DNA from: CGIF01 sp031674855
GTDB taxonomy: Bacteria; Bacillota_I; Bacilli_A; Mycoplasmatales; CGIF01
Length of the DNA stretch: 64,000 bases
NCBI GenBank assembly: GCA_031674855.1
Contig: CP125275.1
Span: 310,001 to 374,000 of the forward strand
Direction of reading: 5' to 3'
Shown one piece after another: positions 31,936-40,514 of the stretch. Position 1 is the stretch's first letter; each line of letters begins with the position of its first letter. The position numbers were made by a program, and so were the translations under genes. The notes beneath the pieces were generated by a model. That model was not told where the DNA came from, did no database searches, and worked only from the letters and a program-made list of their open reading frames with translations.

Positions 31936-32313
31936 TTATTCGTTGTCTTTCTTTTTAGCTAATTCTCTTTCCAAATAATATAACTTAGCTCGACGAACTT
32001 TCTGATTGGTTTTTCCTAACTTTTTGATACTTATTATAAAAGGAGAATGGTAAGAAAAAATACTTCTAATAGCCACTTTGTCGCTTCCTTTGTTGTCCTT
32101 TAGAACTGAAAAAGTATAACTGATTTGTTTAGGATTCGATTGAGCAATTACCGTACCTTTGAAATGAGTTAGACGAATTTTTTCTTTTTCGTTTTTCTTT
32201 ACTTTTTCATTTGGATTAATATGTTTAGTAACAACCTCAATTTTGTCCCCGATTTCTAAATTAGGTAGGTCAGCGCGCAGATATTGCTTAGTTATGTCAC
32301 AAATTATGTTCAT
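31936..32313 (-). CDS. rplS: 50S ribosomal protein L19
   Basis: 125 codons from ATG 32313. bL19 features: KQYLRADLPNLEIGDKIEVV, HFKGTVIAQSN, the strand YTFSVLKD, then RSIFSYHSPFIISIKKL and KVRRAKLYYLERELAKK at the C-terminus. L19 sits at the 30S-50S interface. The normal neighbours trmD and rimM are absent. Confidence 0.9.
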   Translation of the reverse strand: MNIICDITKQYLRADLPNLEIGDKIEVVTKHINPNEKVKKNEKEKIRLTHFKGTVIAQSNPKQISYTFSVLKDNKGSDKVAIRSIFSYHSPFIISIKKLGKTNQKVRRAKLYYLERELAKKKDNE

Positions 32314-32353
32314 ATAATAATAAGTAATTTTATATAATAACACAAAAATAATT

Positions 32354-33217
32354 ATGGAAAGCAAAGGTTTAATCGTTGATGGTAATAATTTACTTCACTC
32401 CTCTTATCACGTTGCTCAAAAGATAACTTGAAAAATAAATGACGGAACAATTTTTTTCTTTTTACGAGTCTTGATTAGTGTTCTTAAAAAAGGTAATTAT
32501 CAAAATTTATTGATAGTTTTTGATGGGGGCGGTGATAATTTTCGCAAAGAAATTATGTCTAATTACAAAGCTCAGCGAGGAAAAATGCCGGAAGAATTAT
32601 GAGAACAAATGCAAAAGGTTAAAGCCTTATTAGAAGAAACTGATATTAAAGTAATTCAATTAATTAATCATGAAGCTGACGATTTGATCGCTTCTTTCGT
32701 AAATCAACAAGTTAAAGAAAATCCTTTTTTAATTTTAGATATTTTCACTCGTGATAAGGATTTACTACAATTACTCGATAAAAATGTTAATATTTTAAAA
32801 TATATCGAAGGCAAATCAACTATTTATACTCAGGAAGATTTTTGTAAAGAGTATGTTTTTTCTCCTAAAAATTATGTCGACTATTTAAGTTTATTAGGCG
32901 ATAATGTCGATAATATTAAAGGAGTGATGGGAATAGGGCTAGTTAATGCTAAAAAACTAATTCAACAATTCGGAACAGTTGAAAATATTTATCAGAGAAT
33001 AAAAGAATCACCAGAAAAAATTAAGAAAATTCTAGAAAACCAAGAAAAAACCGCTTATCTTAACAAAAGTATTATCAAACTAGATAAAAATATTACTTTT
33101 TCGCCAAAGGAAATCAAAACTTGAGATTTTCAATGAGAATCATGAAAAAGTAATAAAAAATTACAAGAATTTTGTGAGAATAATCAATTTAAAAGTATAC
33201 TTAAACTTCTAGATTAG
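32354..33217 (+). CDS. 5'-3' exonuclease (PolI N-domain type)
   Basis: 287 codons, like the stand-alone 5'-3' exonucleases that replace DNA polymerase I in mollicutes. Visible: LIVDGNNLLHSSY (first Asp), LIVFDGGGDNFRKEI (second Asp, Arg/Lys), INHEADDLIASF (Glu-Ala-Asp-Asp), IFTRDKDLLQLL, and the helix-hairpin-helix part LGDNVDNIKGVMGIGLVNAKKLI. It removes RNA primers and flaps. Divergent from rplS with 40 nt between. Confidence 0.88.
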
Positions 33218-33224
33218 CAAATTA

Positions 33225-33301
33225 TGGTACCCAAAGTTGGACTCGAACCAACACTGGACGGGTCTTGAATCCGCTGCGTCTACCAATTGCGCGATTTGGG
33301 C
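33225..33301 (-). tRNA. tRNA-Leu(CAA), short variable arm
   Basis: 77 nt with encoded CCA. Acceptor GCCCAAA/TTTGGGT, anticodon loop TTCAAGA (anticodon CAA), stem GCGGA/CCCGT with an A-C mismatch next to the loop, T-arm GTTGG/CCAAC. Only about 5 nt (CCAGT) separate the anticodon and T stems, whereas bacterial tRNA-Leu normally has a long variable arm. Closely matches tRNA-Leu(UAA) at 47790. Confidence 0.85.
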
Positions 33302-33345
33302 TCTTGAAAGTTTTTTATTTGCTGGATTTGAATATTATTTTGATT

Positions 33346-33423
33346 TGGTAGCAGGGGGAGGATTCGAACCTCCGATCTCCGGATTATGAGCCCGACGAGT
33401 TGGACCAACTACTCTACCCTGCG
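33346..33423 (-). tRNA. Initiator tRNA-fMet(CAU)
   Basis: 78 nt with encoded CCA. Acceptor CGCAGGG/CCCTGCT leaves position 1-72 as an unpaired C and U, the initiator hallmark; anticodon loop CTCATAA (CAT) sits on a G-rich stem TCGGG/TCCGG; T-arm GGAGG/CCTCC. Its 3' 40 nt are duplicated in inverted orientation at 25309-25348. Confidence 0.9.
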
Positions 33424-33621
33424 ATATAATATTAATTTTATTATTGTATCAGTTTGACTCGATTCTTTTTCTTTATTTTTATCATCATAATTAAATCCAG
33501 CGATAATTCCGACAATTAGCAATAAAGCAAATGTTATTCGCAAAACATAACTTTTCTTATCATTCTGACCCGATTGATTTTCGAACTTTTCGCCAAGACA
33601 TTTTTTTAAAAAACTAACCAC
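33409..33621 (-). CDS. Small membrane ORF running into tRNA-fMet
   Basis: 70 codons with one transmembrane segment (LRITFALLLIVGIIAGF) and charged ends. It overlaps the upstream esterase gene by 16 nt and the tRNA-fMet 5' end by 15 nt, so its last five codons are tRNA sequence and the original end may have been lost. Confidence 0.4.
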   Translation of the reverse strand: MVSFLKKCLGEKFENQSGQNDKKSYVLRITFALLLIVGIIAGFNYDDKNKEKESSQTDTIIKLILYRRVE

Positions 33622-34851
33622 ATCTTCATTTTTCAGGAATGTCCTAAACCAAAATCAGTCATAAATTCAACATTATAACCTTTTTCTTTTAAAATTTCAT
33701 AAGATTTCCGACCGGTTCAAAAAGTAACTCAAGAGTCACCAGAATTATTAATAATCAGACAGGGAGTTTGTTTGTTTTTTTCTGAGGGTTTAACCAACAA
33801 CTTATCTCAACGAGGTAAAAGTCCACACAGAGAAATAAATCGGCCTAATTTATGTTGGGAATTTAGAGCAGTGGCCAAAGTTAGCAAACCTCCTTGCGAA
33901 TAACCAGCGATGAAAATTTTTTCCGAAGAAATGCCAGCTTTAATTTCTTCTTCAATAATTTCATTAACATAACTTACTGACCGCATTAGTTGCGGATAAT
34001 CGAGATGAATTATTTTGTCAGCATCTTCAAAAGTTTTTTTTAGAGGAGAATTATTAGTACAAACATCAACATCCATTAGTTCATGGGCGTCGCCAGTAAT
34101 GTTTATTCAAACTTGACATTGTCGCCCTGGAGCTGGTTGTGAGCCATGTCACATATCATATTGTAGGGTTGGTGAATGAGGGTAGATAAATTTAGTATTG
34201 GGAAAATACTTCTCCACTTCACGAAAATTATTGGTCGCTCCGTAAGTACCGTGAAGAAAAATAACAGCAGAAGTATTTTTTTGATTTGAACTGCCATTTC
34301 TTTTAGTTCGGGGAATCAATATTTCTTGACGTCCATCGCGATAGCACAAATTTCAATAATTTTGACAAAACTCACTAAGATTGGAATTAAAAATAAAAAA
34401 GGGGTAGATAACTTGTCCGGTTTCTTCATTGACTAATAATGAGTTATGTTCTCGTTGGTTTAGTTCTTTAAAATTTTTTATTCTTCATTTATTTTGGGAA
34501 ATTTCAATATGATTAAAAATTGTTAAAACCGCTTCTCGAAAATCGGTTCCTGTCAGTTTAATTCTCTCAATTTTTTCTTGATTTTTATCTTCATAAAGTC
34601 AAGTGTGAAGCTGCTCGTAATCAAAATTAACTTCTTCTAAAGCCTTATCGTATCATCGTATCTTTCTTTACTAATTTGCTCAGGAGTCTTGCACAAAAAC
34701 GAACCATTTTTTCATGGCGGTTTTTTAGGCGCTCGCGAATTATCTCTAAATTCTTTTCGACATAACTTTCGCTATCTTTAATACGAATAAAATCACCTCG
34801 GCAAGTTATAATTCACTCACTTGGATTAGAAATTATTCTTTGTTTAGTCAT
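33606..34851 (-). pseudogene. Acyl esterase (alpha/beta hydrolase), N-part frameshifted
   Basis: A serine-hydrolase domain is intact in one frame from about 34660 to 33606: oxyanion strand AVIFLHGTYGATNNF, nucleophile elbow GYSQGG, acid in NNSGDSWVTF and catalytic His in GLGHSW. This looks like the phospholipase/carboxylesterase group. The 60-70 N-terminal codons from ATG 34851 (MTKQRIISNPSEWIITCRGD) are in another frame. Two disturbances are visible: a slip near 34715, and an 8-bp tandem duplication, ATACGATG followed by ATACGATA (about 34640-34660). The core could still be made from an internal start. Confidence 0.6.
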
Positions 34852-34870
34852 TATTTTGCTTTTCTTAATC

Positions 34871-36394
34871 TTAATTTCTTCTTAAATTAATTATTAAATT
34901 GAACTTTTCTAGGTTTTCTAACTGTTGCATGTGATTAACATTTAATGTTTCCTTTAATTCACCCTTTCAATTATTGGTAATCTGACCTTTTTCTTGTCGG
35001 TAGGCGACAATTCTGTCTGCTAATTTTTCACCAATTCCAGAAATAGCAGTAAAGGGAAAATAAATAGTGTTATTTTCGATTTTAAAATCTTTAACCTCCG
35101 AACCATTAAAGTCTAAACCGAGCGTAAATTTTAATCCTTTCATTTCCATTTCTAGAACTACTTTCAAAGTAAACAACAAATCTTTTTCTTTGGCAGTTAA
35201 TTTTCAAACCCGACTACTTTTGGCTAAATTATTAATTAATTCTTCATTGCCTGATTTTTTTATTTTATTTTGAATATCAGCTAAAATTTGGTCAATATTC
35301 ATTTTTTCTAAAATATTTTTTTGATTGCTCTTAGATTTTTCTAGTCGTTTTTTTTCTTTGTTTAATTCTTCAAAAACTTTAATGATCGATAATAGTTCTT
35401 TTTCACTGTTTTTATTACTGCTGGTCATCAAATTATCTAAACGAAAGGTAATGGCTTTAGGATCTAAGGTCATTAATCAAATATCGTAGATAGTAGTGTG
35501 ATAAGTTAAAAGTACTGAGAAAAATTCCTGAGGGTAATAAAGTTTATAAAAAGCAGCCCGTCAAGCAGTCATAGTATAAGCGATAGCGTGCGGTTTAGGG
35601 AAAATATACTTGATTTTGCTCAAAATAGAAAAATAAATTTCCCCTTCTTTATCACTCATTTTTTGTTTCATTTCTTCCTTAATGATTTCGGGTAATTTAT
35701 TTCATTTGCCTTTACGAATAAATTCAGTGGCAATGAAAGCATTTTTATTGTCTATTCCTCAAGAAACCAAAAAGTTTCAAATATCTTCGCGACAAGCAAT
35801 TAATTTGTCTAAAGAAAGTTGTTTATTTTTGTAGACAGTAAGTTGGTTTTGAGTTCAAACATCGGTTCCGTGGGAGAAACCCGAAATTTGTACCAATTGT
35901 GAAAATTTAGTCGGTTTTAAGGGAATTAACAAGCTTTTCTTAACAAAGTCAGTTCCAAATTCTGGTATTCCCAAAGTGTCAGCCTCGGTAAATAGTTTCA
36001 TTACCTTTTTGTCATGAAAAGAAATTTTGTGGGGATCAGCGCCAGTCAATTGAAACAATTTTTGTAAAACAGTAGGTTCATCGTGTCCTAAAATATCAAC
36101 TTTGAGAAATATTTCTGACAAAAAACTATATTCAAAATGGGTCGTCATTCACTCAGAATTACGATTGTCGGCTGGATAGTTTAAGGGAGTATATTTTTGA
36201 ATATCGGTATTAGGTAGAGTAATCAAAAGACCGCCCGGATGTTGACCGGTAGTGCGCTTAATACCCTTCAATTCTTCAATAATTTTCTCTTTTGGATTTT
36301 CTCTTTCACTTCTTAACTCTGCCCAAATTTTTTTCATCTCTTCATCCTTTTCAGTAATTTTTTTTTTAATGTTTTCGGCTAAACTTTCGTTCAT
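34871..36394 (-). CDS. polC: DNA polymerase III PolC, C-terminal part (split gene)
   Basis: 507 codons. After a ~43-residue charged helical leader it carries the PolC sequence GIKRTTGQHPGG, NSEWMTTHFEY, LKVDILGHDEPTVLQKL (third catalytic Asp, about residue 97), LGIPEFGTDFV, LVQISGFSHGTDVW, FPKPHAIAYTMTAWR and, near the C-terminus, the helix-hairpin-helix-like ISGIGEKLADRIVAYRQEKG. Together with the part at 22318-25203 the pieces sum to 1468 residues, the normal PolC length plus charged extensions. The frame was checked for TAA and TAG and is intact. No intein motifs are seen at either edge, so the halves must associate non-covalently to work. Confidence 0.93.
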
Positions 36395-36475
36395 TCTTAT
36401 TAAGAAAATTTTACTATTTATTAATATTTGTCTTATTTTGACTAGGTTTTAAAATTCTGTCAATTGCGATAATTC

Positions 36476-36769
36476 TTGGATATTACTACCAAATCTAAAA
36501 TAACTGACCTTTTAAAAAACTATTTAGGAAAAATAAAAGATTTTATTAAAAATGCCGTTAAAGATTGAATGAACCATAAATACGAGAATTGGGTTAAACA
36601 GCCAATAGAAAAGAAGACTTTGGAATTAGAAAACTTTCTAGGGCAACAAATTGAAAAAGCCAATAGTTACAATCCTACTAATTATTATCAGCAGCAACAA
36701 ACTTTTTGCCGAGGATTATTCTGAGTTGCTTTGGGATTATTGCTCATTTTATGGTTAATTAGTGGATAA
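36476..36769 (+). CDS. Small tail-anchored protein
   Basis: 97 codons with a TTG start at 36476 (MDITTKSKITDLLKNYLG), a charged helical body, a Gln-rich stretch (YYQQQQTF) and a C-terminal transmembrane helix (LFWVALGLLLILWLIS). TGA is Trp twice. First of a plus-strand accessory run reaching 44.7 kb. Confidence 0.5.
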
Positions 36770-36780
36770 AAATAAACATT

Positions 36781-36942
36781 ATGACTCGTATTCTTAGCAA
36801 ATCTATGAAAAGAAAAAGCAAAAAAGGAGTAAGTTGAGCTCAATCCGGAAGAAATACAAAATTAATAAATAAAATCAAGAGTTTAGAAGCAGAAATAGAA
36901 TCGTTAAATTTATATGTCAAAAAAACAAGCCAAGGGCTTTAA
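36781..36942 (+). CDS. Small basic protein
   Basis: 53 codons, MTRILSKSMKRKSKKGVSW then a short coiled-coil-like end (INKIKSLEAEIESLNLYVKK). It overlaps the next gene by 29 nt. Basic and short; no family recognised. Confidence 0.4.
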
Positions 36943-37423
36943 TTCAGTATTAAGTTGTCCAAATTGTAACAAATTTAATATCAAAAACCAACATATTGAA
37001 ATTAGTCATCATGAATTTATGAATTCTGATGAGTTTACGGATAAAGCTTTATTAGAGGAATTGATTATTAGAACAAAAAAAGGATGTATTGAAATAAAGA
37101 AAGAAGGCAAAGACTTTGTTTTCGAAGAAGAGTGTCGTTGAAATCTAGCAAGAGGAATGAAAAAAGATGAAAAGACTGGTAAAATAGTTCAAGATGAAAA
37201 CGCCGAGGGCAACTATACTATTTCGCTAAAAGAATTATTAGATTTTCAAAATAATTATCGTAAATTAGAAGATGATAAAAAAATTTGTAATTTATGTTTA
37301 GAAAGAAAACTGTCTCCTGATGATAAAATGTTTTGCAAAATTTGTTGAAAAAGAGAAGAAAAAGCAATGAAATTAAGAAGTAAAATCAACAAACATAATG
37401 TTAAAAACAATTGCAACTTTTAA
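36914..37423 (+). CDS. Multi-zinc-ribbon protein
   Basis: 169 codons with C-P-N-C at about residue 15, a Cys pair around residues 57 and 74, C-N-L-C at about residue 128 and C-K-I-C at about residue 144. The middle is acidic. Four C-x-x-C-type knuckles suggest two zinc-binding modules. TGA encodes Trp twice. Resembles in style the small zinc protein at 3079 and the broken one at 29053. Function unknown. Confidence 0.55.
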
Positions 37424-37665
37424 GGATAAAGATACTCATGATCTATTCTGTTTGTAAAAGTTGCTAAATCTGCTCTTCCGAAATTAACTCGCTTAAACGA
37501 AATAATTTCTTTGGAGGAGTTAGCTAATATACTAGGTGATTTCTTACATAAACTCAAAGGAGAACGCAAAGGCCAGTGAGCATTACTATTCAAGGACTTT
37601 ATCGAATTTGCTTTTATTGAAAAGATGACAAGGCCTACGAAGTAGAAATTACTAACTATCATTAA
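37398..37665 (+). pseudogene. higB: HigB-type toxin (RelE superfamily), frameshifted
   Basis: Three frames join into a HigB-like toxin: MLKTIATFKDKDTHDLF from 37398, then VAKSALPKLTRLNEIISLEE and LHKLKGERKGQW in a second frame, then SITIQGLYRICFYWKDDKAY and EVEITNYH in a third, ending TAA 37663. The family signature L-KG-R-G-WSI-I---YRI-F-W----Y-VEI-DYH is recognisable. Two slips (near 37455 and 37580) break it, so no toxin should be made. The intact higA antitoxin follows 14 nt later. Confidence 0.7.
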
Positions 37666-37679
37666 AATTAAACTATATT

Positions 37680-38015
37680 ATGACTAAACGAGAAATAATG
37701 CCTATTCATCCCGGAGAAATGTTGGTTGAGGAATTTATTAAACCTTATAAAATTACTGCCAAAAAATTAGCCAAAAACATTAATGTTGCCGAAGGATATA
37801 TTAATGAACTTATCCAAGGAAAAAGAAATATTACTCCTTCTCTCGCTTATCGTTTAGCTCTTTTCTTTCAAACTAGTCCTGATTTTTGAATGAATGTTCA
37901 GCAACATTACGATTTAGAAATTTGTCGAGATTATGAGGAAGAACAAATTAAAAAAGAAATTACCCCTTTAATAATTCACAAAAATTCTAATGGTCGCATT
38001 AGAAAACACGCTTAA
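37680..38015 (+). CDS. higA: HigA-family antitoxin (XRE helix-turn-helix)
   Basis: 111 codons. MPIHPGEMLVEEFIKPYKIT, then the HTH KKLAKNINVAEGYINELIQG and the usual RNITPSLAYRLALFFQTS are characteristic of HigA/VapI antitoxins. One TGA is Trp (PDFWMN). Intact, while the preceding higB is broken, so it is either a relic or serves as a stand-alone repressor or antidote to another toxin. Confidence 0.85.
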
Positions 38016-38037
38016 ACTTCCTAAAAAATAAATTATC

Positions 38038-38154
38038 ATGAATTCCCTAGCAATTTCTCCAATTTTTCTATCAGCAGAGAAAGAACAAATATTAATGAGT
38101 TCTTGTCTGATAAGAACAGAGAGAGAGAGAGCAAAAATCACAATATTTTCTTAA
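38038..38154 (+). CDS. Weak 38-codon ORF with GA repeat
   Basis: MNSLAISPIFLSAEKEQILM and then a region containing a (GA)n run (38119-38131). No family and no convincing start signal; may be a remnant. Confidence 0.2.
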   Translation: MNSLAISPIFLSAEKEQILMSSCLIRTERERAKITIFS

Positions 38155-38202
38155 CTTTTGACTTATTTTTCCGACAAATACGGAATAAAAATTAAAAAAA
38201 AT

Positions 38203-38700
38203 ATGTCAGAATTAGAAAATATTAGATCTTTAGAAAAATATGATGCTTGAAAGAAAGCCAAACAAAGCCGAAAAAGTAATATCGGCTTAATTGCTGGTTT
38301 AATTGGATGTTTGGTTGGTTTTTTACTCACCTGAGCTATTTTAAAAGTTGGTGGTGGTGATTTATGAACCCTTACTAAAACTACTTTTGCCAGCGAAGAT
38401 AAGATTATGGAATGTAAAGAAAAAACAGATAAAATTGATGATAAATTAAAGAAGTCTATCTTGGCTAGTCCGCTAAATTGGGCTTCTAAAAAGTTAGGAG
38501 AAGAAGCCGGTAAAGAAATTTTGAAAGGTAATTTGTCAGGAGCAATCGGAGTAATTAGAATTTATTGTGTAATCCTTATATTTGCTTGATTAATTGTCTT
38601 CGTAATTATTTACTCGATTTTTTATTACTTATTTTCTTGGATTATCGGCAAATGATTTTGAAAAGAACCTTTATTATCTAGCCAAAGAATAGATTTTTAA
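38203..38700 (+). CDS. Membrane protein with two or three spans
   Basis: 165 codons. A charged N-terminus leads to a Gly-rich transmembrane helix (IGLIAGLIGCLVGFLLTWAI), a soluble helical middle (residues ~65-125), and a second long hydrophobic region (YCVILIFAWLIVFVIIYSIF), ending with Trp-rich sequence. Seven TGA codons are Trp. No family recognised. Four nt before the next gene. Confidence 0.55.
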
Positions 38701-38704
38701 ACTT

Positions 38705-39568
38705 ATGAATACAACTTTTGATATTGAAGAAAATAAAAAAGACGAAAACAAATGATGATTATGAATAATCGGTGTTTTTGCTCTTATTATCATTATCGGT
38801 TTAATATTTTACTTTGTTTTTAGCAAATCTAGTAAAAGTAAAGAACAAAAAACTCCTGACTTTGCTAATTCTAACTATCTCCCTTCCCAAGCTGAATCCG
38901 AAAAAGAAATTAGCAAAATAAAAACTAGTAAAAATTTAGATGAACAACAAGCCACTATCGAATTTCTAACTCGCTATGTTCCTCATATCAAGTGATGAGA
39001 AATTAACTCATTAGCCGAATTAGATGAAAAGATAAATTTAGTAAATAGTAAATGTGGATTTTCTGCCTTTAAAGAAGTTCCGAGTGTTGATAAATTTAAT
39101 GAAGAAGTTAGTGCTAATTTTGTTTACCGGAATTTTCTGTTTTTATCCTCTATTGTTCCGCGAAAAGATAATGGAGAAATTGACTGAAAAGGACTAGATT
39201 TTCAAACTTATTGTTCAACTATTTTAGAACCTTATTTAAAAAATACCAAGTTTAAGCCTTCTTTTGCTACTAATAAAAATTTAGCAAAACTCAGTATTCG
39301 CTTAATTTCCGAAATTAATCCTTCTTTGATTTCCATTTGTTCGGGGTTTTCCGAACTTACTAATGCTGATGAACTTAACAAATTAATTAATAATTATTTA
39401 AGTAAAATTTTTAAAGGTTATGTTTATAGTGAAATTGAGGAATCTTTATGAGAACAAATAGAAAATACTCCTCATACTAAATATGACCTTAAAGAAACTG
39501 GTAATAATTCCCTAAATTCTGATTGAAATATTTTTTTAAAAGAATTTGCTTTTTCACAAAATCCCTAA
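38705..39568 (+). CDS. N-anchored hypothetical protein
   Basis: 287 codons. Residues 1-16 are acidic/polar, then one transmembrane helix (WLWIIGVFALIIIIGLIFYF), a charged linker, and a ~220-residue domain. This domain contains KDNGEIDWKGLDFQTY, and a similar NGEIDWIESL occurs in the N-anchored protein at 43789, so the two look like distant paralogues. Topology suggests the domain is either outside the cell or, less likely, cytoplasmic. Function unknown. Confidence 0.55.
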
Positions 39569-39692
39569 AAATAAAAACAATTTCTAGTCTATACTAGATA
39601 AAATTCCCTTTAATTTCCCTTCCCTTATTATTCCTTGTTAAAAGAAAAAACTTTAATTTAACAAAAAAATACAAACGAATAAATAAGAAAAT

Positions 39693-40514
39693 ATGCCAAT
39701 TAATATCAATTGAAAAAAATGAGGTAGAATGGCTCTTGGAGGATTAGAAACTGCCCTAGATTTGGGAGGAGATTTTCTAACAGGAGGAAGTTTCTCAAAA
39801 ATAAAAGGTAAAATAAAGAGAGTAACTAAATTTGGTTTCAAAACAGCTGGAATAGCCACAGGAACATTTAAAGATTTTTTAGATGGAGGGGATTCTGAAT
39901 TTGATTGATCAACCGAAATCGGTGATCTCAAAAACGGACTAGCCGGAGCAAAAGCCGAAATTGAAAGCCAAGGCAAAGCCCTACGGGGAGAAATGCAAGG
40001 CATTAAATCCGAACTCCAAAATGAATTACAACAACAAGGTCAAAAATTCGAGCAAGAAATTAAAGCCTTAGATGCTAAAATCGCCAATGCTACCGGAGAA
40101 ATCAAAATCCAATTAGAGCAAGAAAAGCAAGAACGCCAAAGACAAGTCCAACAGCTACAAGTTGCTATTAATCAAGTCTCGGAAGAACTTAATCGAGTGG
40201 AAAATAAACTAACCGAAGCTATTAATGATCTTCGTGAAGAAGTCAACGAACGCTTTGCCCAGCACGAACAAAAAATTCTGGACAACAAACGCAAAATAGA
40301 AGAAGAAATCAGAGAAACTCACTCGAAAATAAAACTCACTAATACTAATCTCGAAAACTTACGGCAAGAAAAAAGCCAATTAGAGGATGAATTCTTAAAT
40401 TATAAATCTACTATTGACCGCAAAACTGCGGAAACGGAACAATTATTTGAGGACAGCCAAGCCGAATATGAACGCCGAACCAGAATCATTGAAACTAAAA
40501 TGGCTGATGAATAA
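39693..40514 (+). CDS. Coiled-coil protein, first of coupled pair
   Basis: 273 codons. The N-terminal ~70 residues are Gly-rich and basic (GGLETALDLGGDFLTGGS), followed by ~190 residues of uninterrupted coiled coil (GEIKIQLEQEKQERQRQVQQ and onwards). Codon use is richer in GC (GCC, CGC, CGG, AAC) than the neighbours. The stop TAA overlaps the start of the next gene. May be a structural or mobile-element protein. Confidence 0.6.

Noticed and set aside
25140..36394. Split intein at the PolC break
   Set aside because: The N-part tail and C-part leader are short charged helices. No intein start Cys/Ser, TxxH block or C-terminal HN motif is visible.
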